Assembly: GCA_021234155.1 (NCBI GenBank)
Contig: JAJEKV010000008.1
Location: 22,611,158-22,675,157 of the forward strand
Source of the DNA: Isoetes taiwanensis
Taxonomy: Eukaryota > Streptophyta > Lycopodiopsida > Isoetales > Isoetaceae
Direction of reading: 5' to 3'
Length of the DNA: 64,000 bases
The notes under the pieces were generated by a model, which made no database searches, had not been told where the DNA came from, and saw only the letters and a program-made list of their open reading frames with translations. Shown in pieces: positions 35,800 through 48,531 of this stretch. Position 1 is the first letter of the stretch, and every line of letters starts with the position of its first letter. A program made the position numbers and the translations under genes.

Positions 35800-37312
35800 T
35801 GTGACACTCCCAGAATCTATACGATGCTCCCATCGTACAAATACGGGAATTTCCCTTCCATGGCGACTACATCACCATGGTAGGGCCCTCCATCATACTC
35901 GGACCACTTGGGATAGCCAAGTGGCCGGGCGAGGAATACGGAGGTGTCATTCGTCCCACGTCCTCTATGGAGAAATCTTATACAGCGGAAGCATACATAC
36001 ATGTTAGCAATAATATACCACCATGAAGGGTGGCCCATCCATCATCATCAACAAAAAGACAATACAACCACTACACATAAGCTAAACACCATAACAAGGT
36101 GCTACCCGAGGCTCAGACTCCAAGGGGTCAACTGACGGCTAGGCCCCAAGATAACAACACATGGAAGTATAGCATGGCGTTGGCTGGCATAGGATAATGG
36201 CTAGGGTAGTCCACTCCACCACCCCTCCTGTGCACACTTTGCATATAGGCTGAAACATGCTATGACGTGATTGTAGCCCTCCGGAGATGCAATCTCATGG
36301 AATCACCCTATGAGACTACTCCGGGTTACATCTCCCCGGTCCGATGAGGCAGGTCAAAGAAGTATCCCCTCCCCGAACATAATGGATCCCTGGATGTACT
36401 AGAGAATGCGTGCCTCCTTAGCGACCCCCGCATTCGTACCCGACTTGAACCCCCCAAAATCCATGGACTGCCAGGCGCGCCCATCGAGCCCAGGACGTCC
36501 ATATAGGCACGCTCCTGCGACCCAGGAGGTGTCGGACCCATACCCGGCCCCACCGCGAGGACCGGCTATAAGCCTAGCACACTGTAGGAGTCTTGTAGCC
36601 ACGCTAGGCAAGACCCCAATCCCGTTTCAACATTGTGCCCGTTGTCTGGTGCTGAATCGCGCGATAAGCCTCCACAGCCAGGTGGGTTCTTGTGCACAGG
36701 CCGTAAGTATTGGGTTTTAAGGGGTCTAGCTAGAAACATCTCTAATCCTAAGAGGCTTTCAGGTCTCTACCCTTCCCTTAACCCCAATACACGGAGGGAG
36801 CAGAAAGAAAGAATATAAACACCATCCAAAATATCCATCATCATCCAAAACAACATATGAAAGAGAATTTAACCATTCCATCTATTTAAAGAAGTGTTAG
36901 CAGAGATACAAGCTATCTAGGGACTAACCAATCTCTTGGATGGAGCCATTATCACGGAAAGCCTCCATTGTTCAGGTATATTGGCAAGAACTGGCAAAAA
37001 CTTGTAGTTGTTGCTCCTCTCCTCTTCCCAGTTTGAATTTTGGGCAGAAATGGGGGTAGAACCCCTATTTCTCCATCCAAATTAGCAAGTCCCACTTGGC
37101 CAATCGAATTGGGCCAGGTGGCACTCCCTTATTGGTTACATTTAACTAATTATACCCTAATTAGCATAATTAGGTTAATTATCCACTAGTTTTATTAGCA
37201 TAGCTAATAAAATCCATTTTAAGTGAACCCAATTGACCCCAAGGGGTCCAATTAAATGTTGGTGACGTGTCATGGTATGCATACGTATACCATATAAATA
37301 CCTGGAACGTCA
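35800..37312 (-). mobile_element. LTR (5' LTR, minus-strand element)
   Basis: About 1.51 kb, closely similar to 6589-8100. On the minus strand it starts TGACGTTCC and ends GTGTCACA, followed by the primer site at 35798-35787. It is therefore a 5' LTR whose element runs to lower coordinates. The outer flank is TAGAAG (37313-37318), and the same hexamer lies at 6582-6587, one base outside the other LTR. ORFs within it are incidental. Confidence 0.88.
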
Positions 37313-37631
37313 TAGAAGGAAAGCATGACACACATCGAAAAAACCCTTTGAAATGCCTGGAGGGAAAAACCCGTATATATACCAAGAAAAAAACCCATCT
37401 ATCTATAACCTAGCATCGTGCTGCATCGATCTGACCACTATCATAACATGTTTCAACAAGAGTAATGGAAATATTTTATACCGCACCTCAGTCCCATAAA
37501 TTTTGAATAAAACAAAAATTGCATAAGCTCAAAAGGAATGGAGAAAACAACAAGCACAAAAAACACTTCAACAATTTATCTCGTAAAGCAGTATTGCTTT
37601 AAAGAAACATCTGAAACAGAACAATCCATAA

Positions 37632-38512
37632 TCAAAGGGCACCATGAATCAAGGGCCAGGTTGAGGAGAAAATGGAGTTGGGGCCGACACCAAAGGACGT
37701 TGGAATCAAAGGTGGAATAGGAGCAACAAGAGTTCCAACATTAGAGCGAGAATTACAAGTTTCAATACGATGGCCAAGACATCCACAAAAAGTGTAGAAA
37801 GGACGGGCACCAGATCTAGATGAAGAAAACTGAGATTGAGTAGAAGCAGGAGCGGAAGCAAGAGCAGGAGGTGGGACATCTTTCAGAATGTGGACAACAT
37901 CTGGACATGTATTGAAGCAGAGACTGACTGGGATCAGGATCTGGAGCAAAAACATGAATTGAAACATAACAAGAGCAGAATCAGGAACCAACGATAATGC
38001 ATCTACTAGAGTAGGTATTGGCGCAAAAGCAAGAACTATAGATAAATTGGAACTAGAGCTAGAACCACTAAACAGGAATGATCTCGAGTGCCAGTCAGTC
38101 TGTGATTTATGCAACTCGAGCGATGGGAGATTCGAAACTACTAGTACATATGGGCTAGCAATGAGATTGAAGGAAATGTTACAAGAAGCTCCCTCGAATA
38201 GAACAAGAAGAGGTGTATTACATTATGTGACTATGCCCGAGAAGATCTCATATCCATCGGTCACCCCAAAAGAATTAGAATTCCCAAGCCTGATTCTAGG
38301 GATGGCGTGCTTAGAAGCAAATGCATTATCAATAGGCATAGTCATTCACACCACTATCAAGATGCACTAATGCATCCAACTTCCCAAATTCTGACTCCAA
38401 TGACATAAGGATAAGAAACTCCTTACTAACCTTATCAGATTTGGAAGGAATCTGACAAATATCGGCCAGTTGTCAAGAGAGTCTTACTACTCGGACCAGC
38501 CTCCAAAGTTTT
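37632..38512 (-). pseudogene. Retrotransposon gag remnant, part with zinc knuckle
   Basis: The minus strand shows a degenerate CCHC knuckle, FYTFCGCLGHRIETCNS, around 37740-37800, downstream of low-complexity Ser/Pro/Ala sequence. LDALVHLDSGVNDYAY lies near 38340-38390. It continues the gag remnant at 40151-40860 from which it is separated by a solo LTR. Many stops and frame changes. Confidence 0.55.
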
Positions 38513-40150
38513 TGTGATGCGCCATACTAAATATACGACACCCGGTCGTACATCTCGTAAGAAATCCCCCATCCAACCCTCTAGCCGCATGGGCCCTCCA
38601 TCTATCCCGCACTCAAGATACTCCTAGTGCGTTAAGGGGACACGGAGGTGCCTTGACGCCCTTCCCCTATGGGCTCCTATACAACGGAAGCACAACATAA
38701 TGTCAGCACTAACAATAGCAATACATCTAACTACCTCGAAGGGTAGCGCATCTATACATCCATAGATCCAACCAAGATATCAACATGCCATAAAACATGG
38801 GAGCTCCTACCCAGGCTCAGACTCATAAGGAGGTAGACTGACGGCTAGACTACAAGATAGAGCAGACCGAGGTATAAACAATGGCAGGGCTGGCTATAGA
38901 CAATGGCTAGAGTTGGCCACTTCATCCGCCCCTCTTGTGCATACTTTGCAGACGGCTAGGTCGGGCTCTGACATGATTGTAGCCTGCCGGATACATATTC
39001 TCATGGTATCACCCTTCGAGACTACTCCGAGTTGCATCTCTACAGTCCGATGAGGTAGGAAGAGTTCCATCTCCTCTTCCCGAGGTCTAGTGGTTCCATG
39101 GGCAGCTAGAGAGTCGTGGCGACACGCGATTCTTCCCCGACTGAACCCCCAAAAACAGGAGCCAGGCCAACACCTACAACTCCTGAGGATCAGGGTGGCA
39201 CCATTGATCCAGGGAGTGTCGGACCCATGCCCAGTCCACACGAAGTAACCGGCCATAGACCTAGCTCGCTACGGGTCCCAGTAGCCGCGCTCAGCACCGA
39301 CCCCCTCCATTTGGCCACTAGCCTCATTATGTAGTGCTCAGTCATTCCATAGCCCCCGTAGCAGGGTGGATTCCTATGCACAGGCCACAATATAACATGA
39401 ACTAAGGGGTCTAACTAGAAGCATCATCTAATACTGGCTACTAGGTCTCTACCCCCTTCCCCATACAAGAGGAGCAAACATGATCACCCAACATCACATA
39501 TCCACGTAACATGATAATAATAATGAGAATAACATCGAACCTAATCATATGCATCTAACTTACAGTCAGGGTTCATTGATTAGGGTTCAAGATCTAGACT
39601 GAGGGTTCTAGAATGGCTCTACTAGAGGTACGAAATGATAACTCATATGGAATCCCAACTTCCGGACAATCTATAAAGATTCTAATCCCAATACCTACTC
39701 CTGAGGAACTCCCTTCTACTCCCGGCGTCTCCATAGCCTTCAAGGTGTTAGAAGTAGCTCCCACTCCTACTGATGCACTCATGCTCTGGGGTTGTTGTGC
39801 TATGCTGCACCACAGCAGACGGTTCTCGAAACGGAGTTTCGAGCGCGAACAAGATTCCCAGATTGTTGGAGCCAGAAAAATGGTCTAGGGTTAGGGTTTG
39901 GCCTTTTATAGGTTAGGGTTGCATATTATGCTACATGGCTCCCATGGCGTGCTCCCATGTGGCAGGTGCCCAATAGGGTGAGGCCATATAGAAATGGCCC
40001 CATGCCTAAGGTTGGCTAAGTTATATGAATAACTTAGTCATGCTCCCTTTTCCACCAACTATGGTTTACAAGGCTACTAAAGTAGACTTGTACGGTGACG
40101 TGGTCCAGAAATATATATCTTTATAGCGTATATTTCAGGGGAACATCACA
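38513..40150. mobile_element. Solo LTR of a related family
   Basis: About 1.64 kb starting TGTGATGCGCC and ending GAACATCACA. It shares the overall plan, and patches of sequence such as the TGTGAY start and the GAACATCACA end, with the other two LTRs, but is clearly diverged. Flanks are gtttt (left) and gtttc (right), a 5-bp target duplication with one mismatch. No internal region, primer site or second LTR adjoins it. It interrupts a gag remnant. Confidence 0.7.
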
Positions 40151-40860
40151 GTTTCCTAGCTAATTTGGATGTTTACCAAGACATCCACGAGCAATATAGA
40201 TAGCTCCTCCACAATAGAGGTAAAGATTAGCCTCTCTTCAGCATTGCGTCTCAGTAGTTGAGAAGGGCTCCTCGAATCACATGATCAACCTGCATAGGTA
40301 TATGGCCATCTGATTTAGAGGAAGTGGGTGGTGCGCAAGCCGATGTCACTAGTGCTGGCGGCATTGAAGAAACAAGTTGATTATGTCTTTCTTACTTACA
40401 CTTAAAAAGACGGTTATCATAATGAACTGCAAACTTGAAAGCTTCCTCTAATGGCCTGGGGTCCTCCATAGACAATAACATATCTTTGACATCATCACAC
40501 AAGCCGCTTCATAATAATCTGAAAGAGCAGCGTCATCCCAGATAGTATCTATAGCAATTTGACGAAATTCAGATATATGGATAGAAGCTAGCCGAGAACC
40601 TTACCTAAGATTAATGAGTCTTGTAACTGCTATGCGATGCCGATCTGTATTTCCAAAATAAACCTCGAGCTCAAGAATGAAAGCAGCAAAGTCTTGCATG
40701 GTTTGTCCTCGTCTCAATCTTTTTCTTCCATTGTTGCTATCATGGCTTCAAATTTCTAAATTTCCTCCTCTTCCTTTGCCGCAGTGCCCTAGTAGAAAAT
40801 TTTGAAGCTGAAAACTCCAACTTTGGGAAATGATGAGACATCTAGCTGGCTGACATGCAA
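40151..40860 (-). pseudogene. Retrotransposon gag remnant, capsid part
   Basis: Minus-strand translation gives RRGQTMQDFAAFILELEVYF, then GSRLASIHISEFRQIAIDTI with WDDAALSDYY, and a following 'CDDVKD...LSMEDP.PLEEAFKFAVHYDNRLF'-like stretch across frames. This is the retrotrans_gag pattern of Ty3-type gags ('QGS.SVA.Y..EF..LA....WDD.AL...F..GL...+KD'). It is cut by stops and by the solo LTR on its left. Confidence 0.65.
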
Positions 40861-40869
40861 ATGGAACAC

Positions 40870-42760
40870 AACTTCTTAGACCTTGCTATTTCATTTATAA
40901 TCTGCCTGGGGGTTTCACCTAATGTAATTCGTATATACCATGTGCATTAATTGATGTGGTCTTTTTTTTTTTTTGAAATGTTACCTATCATATACGTTTG
41001 AATAAAATAAGCTTTTATGATATTTGAATCGGTACATGCATGAAGGGGGCAAGGTGTTGGCGGGATGGGCATTTTGTATGGCGCGAGTGGGTTTCTTGAT
41101 TTCTAGCAATAGCTAGGAGCATTGATATGCTGCCATAATAGATGTTTCCCGGAACAATTTGTCAAGGAGCTTAATTTACTTGATTTTTTGTCATTTATTT
41201 TTTATCCATTCCACAAAGGTCTACAAGTGGATGTGGCGATCACGCACGGCACTTGCCATTTTAGGATGTCTGCATTACCTAGTGCTTATTTTCCTTGCTA
41301 TTTCATCCTTAAAGATGCACGCCATCTCTCCACCATGTCAAATCCAATGCCAAGATAATTGATTCTCTTGTTTGGGGATTTCTCAATACATCAGAATTGA
41401 AATGACATGTTCTTATCAATACCACCATCCACCTCAGGTTATAAATGTCTTGTTCTACAATCTATATCTTATTAACACTAGGCCCAGGGCCCATCATTGT
41501 GCAGATGCTCAGACTCAGAGCAAATCCATCTGCCAAAAGTATGGTGACTGATTGTGAAGGATGTTTAGATGAGCTAATATTTTTGCTGCTAAAGGCTTTG
41601 TTGTAGTTCCTCTCTTGATAAGATCTACCAAAGGCATCTGAGCAGCACTTCCATATTCGTTCCTGTACTTTTTAATTCTGATTTTTTTTTAACATCATCG
41701 CATCTTTCTCTCTTCTCTTTGATTTACCAAGTAAGATACCACTACATCAAAATAAATTTGAATAAAAGAAGCTTTTGGAACTAAATAATTTGAGGATTAT
41801 TTGAATATATGCGGAATCTAGGGAGTTTCTGAATAGAGAATTAAGGACTGCTTTCAGAAATATTTATTCAACAAAGCTTATGAAGATTGACTCTTGCATT
41901 TTGCTTCTTTTTCATGCCAAATATTGACATGAGCAAGTCATTTGTATAATCCTAGAAGATAAGGTTCTTCCACCGTGTAATGAGTGGAGTTACATAATTA
42001 AATGTCAAGCTATATAAGCTATAAGAAATTCCTTTTTGGTGACTCTCTAGGCCTGTATGCAAAAGTTTGCATAAACTTTGAGTCTTGCTAGCTTTCTGAT
42101 GCTACTTTCCCATGGCTACACAAGATCCCAAGTCATTATTTTCTCTAATAAACTCAACGATAATTCTGAAAGTAACATGATAATTCTGAAACTAGCATGA
42201 TAATTCTGAAAGTGACATGATAATTCTGAAAGAAACGATGCAAATGTAACATCCTACATAAGTTCTAAAATGACTACATAAGTTATCAAAATGCTCGACC
42301 CTTGTATGCCCCTCATGCATGGAAGTCACAATTGGAAATCTAATACAATAGTCAGCGCTTAGGTACATCTAGTACCAAAATATTATGAACAGCAGCAACT
42401 TGCTGTAAAGGCTTCATCTAATTGTAGACTGCTTTTGCTGCTGCAGCAAACGTGACTTTAGAAGAAAAGTACTTTACTATGATAATAAATTTGTCCACTT
42501 TATTGTCGCAGGTACTTTGTCACTTTCAACTCACTATACATCATGAGCACCATCAAGAGTTAGGAGGCATGCATTCTCTATTTCATTTCAATATCAGATA
42601 ATTCGTTTTACGAAAATACTAATTCCAGACTCATTGAATCAGGCCATGCCATTAAAGACAACATTCATTTACTTGGTTAATGGAGGAGGAAGCGTAACAG
42701 AAGTTAGATTTGTGAAGTTACGAGAAGGAGCCACCTACGCTCTCTTTCTGTATTACCAGA
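40870..42760. other. No recognisable gene
   Basis: AT-rich with incidental ORFs. Four imperfect copies of 'gataattctgaaagtracat' (20-bp unit) lie at 42161-42235. Confidence 0.45.
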
Positions 42761-42767
42761 TTTCAAT

Positions 42768-43512
42768 TTGATGAAGCAAAGCATTATTGGCATCAACAGA
42801 GTTTTGTCAATTGTTCTAGGCTCAGAATTGACGAATGGAGCATTTCGATTTTCGTACATTAGAAGATCCAATAATAATGAGGGAAATATTTTGACTCGAG
42901 TTTTGGTTGCAATTCTAAAGTGGAAGATTTTGATTACCTCCTTTCATCAAAATCCAATAGAGGGAAACACAAGCATCCTGACTCAACATGTAGCAGCAAC
43001 TTTGGATATGTAACCAAAGAAATCAAATGAAAGTTGACATTATTATAAACTGTATAGAGGAGCAAGTCAATAAATTGAGACATGATCAAAGGAAGGTCAT
43101 GGCTATGAGGATGCTACAGGATGAGAGATTGCATTTCTTCTTAAAGCCTATTATTAAAAATTCTCATGAAGCAATTGTTAAGCATTCAATGGTGAAAAAC
43201 CTTCGAAATAGAGTTCAAGATGTAAAGCATGCAAATAGTCATGAAAAACTGGCAACTAAACATTTCTTATTATCATTGATAGTTGGAGAGAATGGTAACC
43301 TTAAGTACAGAGGAATTGCCTCCAAAGATACTTCAAGTACAAGCCAGAGATATGGCCAAGGCTGGATTCAGAAGGAAAAGAATAGTGGAACAAATATCTG
43401 GGCATTAGCTGGAAGACAATCTAGATCAGACAGGCCTGATGAATCAACTAGACAGCTAGTTCATGATTTTGGGTTTCCAATACAAAGGTCTCTAGAAAGT
43501 ACAGGGATGTGA
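42768..43512 (+). CDS. Unrecognised ORF pair, possible transposon-derived HTH-type protein
   Basis: An 81-codon ORF (42768-43013) is followed after a stop by a 161-codon ORF (43027-43512). The second reads like real protein: VNKLRHDQRKVMAMRMLQDE, NLRNRVQDVKHANSHEKLAT, KHFLLSLIVGENGNLKYRGI, then IWALAGRQSRSDRPDESTRQ and LVHDFG. From memory this resembles an unnamed, multicopy protein family of mosses, ferns and charophytes with a '[FW]W....R..RSD.....T..LV..FW' block that I regard as probably transposon-derived. The usual continuation after FW is missing, so the ORF is likely truncated. Identification is tentative. Confidence 0.4.
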
Positions 43513-43519
43513 GAAAGAA

Positions 43520-45580
43520 GACTCTTCCAATCTAATTCTAGTTTTTTGGGAAGTAAGAATGTACACTTCCATTTAAATTATCTATTAAAATTCTTATGTT
43601 CTATGTAGGTTTACCTAATATTTAGCCTTTTCAATAAAAATGCTTAGATAATGCATTATACTACTTAATTAATCATACAAACATTTTTGAAGTTTTTAGT
43701 CTCTTATGGAACAACTCCTATATAATGTACACGTGTAGAAGAGTTTACAACATACTCAAACATAGAATGTATTATCACACATATAAAAGTATTGGTACTT
43801 AAGGAACATCTAAATCTGAAGTTTACTCTAGACTTTTAGAAAATTGTGTGCTGCAGACATATTCTTGCTTATACATCTTGAGTACTAACATGTATCTTTG
43901 TTATAGTTACATGTACTTTGGGACTCATATAAGACTTTATGACACTTGTGTACTTAAAGTTCTTTGATTTATCAAATGTACATGGGATGAATTGATCTAG
44001 TTCTCTTTGAATGGTAGAAATATCTTAATAGGATATTCATCTATACATTTGGTACATTTTTTGTTTTTTTAGTACATTTAGTTATACATTTGAGTGCATA
44101 CAACATATATTGGGATATTTCTATGAGTACCTTTAATATACCAAAAGTCAAGAGATATAGTTGTTGTTTCTGTTTTTTTGCTCTTTCTTTCTTCGTGGGC
44201 GTCAAAAAATCTATTATATTCTATTCTTCCAATATGTAATTGATGTTGTTTGCATATACATGCATAATTGGATGAATTATTAAGGAACAAAGTCACAGCT
44301 CAATATTGATCTCGGGAGGTTTGAATACCTTAAACCTACTTGTGTACACAGGCTGAAGGAGAGAAACACATGTTGTTGTGTGAAGCACGCGTAAGTTTAA
44401 CTATACAGAAAAGCATTTAATATTACGAGGACCAAGTGGCATATTAATTGTACATTTTATGCAATGTTTGTATTGCAGAGAGCCATGATAATATGTATCA
44501 GGCACTATCTCAAACATTTCTTCGAACTATAAACGCACTTTGGAACGCAATAGTTGTGACAAGGTAGATGGTGCCGAGTGGCATCGATTAAATTATGCGA
44601 AGAGGGAGTATAACTATTGTGGAAGAAAGAAATATCAGTTATGTCCTCAAGAAGAAGACCCTGTTGGAGATGCAATTATAGACTAGAAAGTCTACTAATA
44701 TGTCAATGAGACAACCAAGAGAAGAACTTCTAGAAGAATAAAATTGGTTAGCATGATGACTATAATTGACAAACTGTTTGACAATCTTGCAAAGTTTACA
44801 TATTATAATTTTACAGCTCATTTGCAGAACATGCAATTCAAGAAGTCTTTTAAAACTTTGAGGGATAATGTTGTTTTGTCTGTCATGGATTTTTGCAAAA
44901 TATTACACTGCGGCCCCTAAGAGAGGTCCAATTTGAACATTGAAAAAATGAGCAGATTACCATTTTTATGCATGTCACAATGATAAAAGTGAATGGCAAG
45001 TGAATAAAAGCTATTCTTTTTTACATTTCAGATGTGAAGAAACATGATTTCCATTTTGTGCAGCTGGCCTTGAAGAACCATCGCCAATGACGGATGGAGA
45101 ATGATGGTTCACACTTGAAAATTCATGTTGTATAGTTAAACGGATGTGTTGCACAATTCAAATCATCTTGTGCATTTTATCTAAAGATTGGCAAGTACTA
45201 TCAAATCCACGAAATCAGGATATAATAGAGCTTCTTTGCCGCTGGCCGTGGAAAAGGAGAGAATGATGGCACCAAGGTGCAATTGAAAAGAGATTTCTTC
45301 TTGATGAACAAAGGAAGGATAAAAAAATATGGCCGTTAAACCATTCGAGACATCAAATATATATAATAAATACATGTGAATCTACTGCCTAAAAATCCAA
45401 CCACACATGCATAGCATAACTCCAAATTCGAAATGAAGTTTGAGATAAGAATCCAAAATAACATTTGATGCAAGAACAGAAATAGTATATGCAAATCGAG
45501 AACGAGAAAAATAGAAATTTGAAGCAAGAATAGAAATGCAAGAGAACAAAAATCTAAAAGAACCAAGTATTAAAAAAAAA
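43520..45580. other. No recognisable gene
   Basis: AT-rich sequence with short incidental ORFs on both strands; nothing I can assign. Confidence 0.45.
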
Positions 45581-45583
45581 AAA

Positions 45584-48347
45584 TCCAGCCAGACCTAGGA
45601 TCCTAGGTCCAACATCATCCCTCGGTCAATCCCAAGAAATGTATTATCAATCCTGATTCCGTTTAACGTGAATCCCTGGTACTTATATTCCCTTAGCCAT
45701 TGACCTTTTTGACGATTTCTAAGATAAATATCAATGTAATAAACACGAACAAGGATCAAACCAATGCCATTAGACCTTTAGACAATTTTGAGACGTAGAG
45801 ACTTAAAGCTTTTACATTTATTAATAGATCACAAATAATTTTTCTTTTGTCAATAACTATTCACATTTAATAACAGATGCATCTGTTCATTGACTAGATA
45901 ACAATTACTCAACATTTTCCTCGAACACATATGTTTCTTCTTTATAAAATACGTGGATGTCTTTCATACCATTTAGATCATTATATCATGGCTTGCTAAC
46001 ACTATTTTTGGTCTGTAACTACTCTGTTTTGAACACTGCAGTGATTAATTTCCGTCACTCATAGGTTAATACCCCAGCAATGCCTATGCATCTTCCCCGT
46101 TCTGCTTGCTTCATAGGTTAATCCAATACTATGCTGCAGAATTTGGTGAGTCTACCCTTGTATTTAAAATTACGTGCCCATGTCTGGTTTATAAATTCCT
46201 GTGTGAGGTCAGCATGCTCATCATTTCCAAGTACATTCATAAGTTGCAGCAAATGGATCTGTATATCTATGTACTTTATCAGCTTCTCTATGCATGTAGC
46301 TACTTAATCCAATTCGTCCCATTTAAACATATTAAACCTGATCATTTGTCAATCTTTAGATGATTTGCATGTTAAACATGTGCAAACTACAGCCATTGAT
46401 ATCTATGTACTTTATCAGCTTCTCTATGCATGTAGCTACTTAATCCAATTCGTCCCATTTAAACATATTAAACCTGATCATTTGTCAATCTTTAGATGAT
46501 TTGCATGTTAAACATGTGCAAACTACAGCCATTGCATGCATGATATTTTATGATAATCACGGGGCTTTAGCGGATATCTTTAACCTAATATGCGTAAAAG
46601 GACATTTGAATTCTTGTTGATGTCAGCTGCCTGTTTGTTCCAAATGTATACCACTTATAGTGGCGAACCGTGATCGCCATTTCTACCGCTTTTTAGGGGA
46701 CTTCAAATATCTTTTGATTCTTTAGTTTACATGAAAGTTACTACATGAAAGTTTTAAGACCGCACTCACCGCCTTTTCAAATCATAAGCTTCCATAAAAT
46801 GAGTGCTAGCTTTTGCACAAAAACTGCTCACTTATGCTTCCAACATAAGGATTCCTTTACATGTCTACAAAATTAACAGTGGTAAATGGAAATAAGAGTT
46901 GTTTTACCTTTTCTTCCGATACAACTTCGCGTTTAACGCTTTACCATAATCATACTAAGTACAAAATGACCTGTTTTAACTTGTGTAGAAGGTCCGATAC
47001 ATATAAAACCGAAGGCAACTTCTTGTCTATCTTCCGGATTTTTGCCCAAGTCCATGTCCAGATCTACCAAGTACACCAAACGAAAAGCAAGAAAAGATAC
47101 AAGGGTAGGGAGAGGTCCGGTACACTGCAGCCAAACATCAAAACTTTTAGCATAAAATGGTAAAGATTGAAGGGGCCAAAGGTACAATGGAGCCCTCTGC
47201 TTATAGCCGATCAGCTTTGTATCCTTCCTCGCCTGTTAGTATCCTTTAATAGATCCGTGTTTTATTAGAAATTATCAGAAACAAAAAGATACTATGGTTG
47301 CTCAAACCAGCTTATGCAAAGGTAATTTACCTTTTCATAAGGCTTATTTTTTAACACCGCTTTTCTTGGCATTAGGATATCTTGTACCAATATCGCCTTG
47401 ATCCGCCGAAGTCATCGCCTAATTGTGTCTCGTAAGCTGGTCTCTCCTTTATCATGATATCCCCGAAAGCTAATGTTATGAGTAGATCTTCCCCTGACCT
47501 TCCTTTTTGTTTGCCATCGCTCTCTAGTCATGCCAAGATCCCTCTTAAAGCTAAAATCTTTTCTCCGATCACTCATTTTGCGGAAATATCAATGCTATCA
47601 AAGAAAGGGATAGGTTAAGCGCTCACGCCCAAAATTTTTCATTCAAATATTCTTCCCCTCGAGCTAGAACCACAAGGTCGCCTGCCCCGAAGCCTAATTC
47701 TCCTCCATAAAAAGGGGAAAGCCTTGTGTATTTTATCTAAAGTTTTTCAAGAAATCTTGAGTCCGCCAAACCAACCAATTGGGATATCTTTTCTAAAACT
47801 AGGAAGTAGTGCTCAAACTAAAGCTTTGCCCTAGAATGTAATAACTCCTTATATTTACATAAAGATTTTTCTTACCTTATACCGTGGAGATTTGAATGCC
47901 ACGATTGCCAATGCAAGTGAATCGCCGTCTTTATGGCGTTCGAGGTCTAGCATGGCTGCCAATATAAACCAAGTTCATAATATCCTAATATAATCTTGCT
48001 CTTATATATGACCATTGACTTCTTATAGCCCTCTATTTCCAAGGGCTGGAGCTTCCAAACCTGTGTTTTAACGGTACTACTTATACATCATTTTGGAGAT
48101 AAACCAAGGTGTGGATATGTCTTACCCACCTATGAAGTAAGCCACCCATCATTTCAAGTAGATAGCTTTATCTTTGATGTAATGCATGATTTATTGTTTT
48201 TTCGGTCAAATGGTATTCCTCATACTACTATCATAAGGCAAGGCTTCAAGGTATGGGCAAATCTTGCCATCTCATGCACTATTATATTTATCTATACAAA
48301 TAGATGTCTTTATCATCTAAAGCTATGTAAGGTTAATAATTAAAAAA
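45584..48347 (-). repeat. Long direct repeat, left copy (flank of the Penelope-like element)
   Basis: About 2.76 kb matching 52552-55356 in the same orientation. It is bounded by A-runs on both sides (before 45584 and at 48341). Relative to the right copy it has its own 136-bp-offset duplication (46263/46399), lacks about 150 bp present at 54812-54957, and carries many small differences grouped at CAG/CTG-type triplets. The 117-codon ORF of the right copy is destroyed here. Confidence 0.9.
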
Positions 48348-48531
48348 AGCCTACCTCCTACCGTAGGAGTAGGTTGACCTCTTGTAGATAGTCTGTATCA
48401 TAGGGGAGGGCAGACCCCTACTGTACAGCAGAGGTCATACCCGTCCCTATTATTTTGTCAATTAATATTTTTAAACTCACCCTACTAAATTTCTGGAAAT
48501 AGACAGTATGCTACTTAAAAGACGTACCACA
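48348..48531. other. 3' flank of the RT ORF
   Basis: Lies between the left direct repeat and the RT stop codon. Contains the small inverted repeat cctcctaccgtaggag (48354-48369). It may be the 3' untranslated end of the retroelement transcript. Confidence 0.4.
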
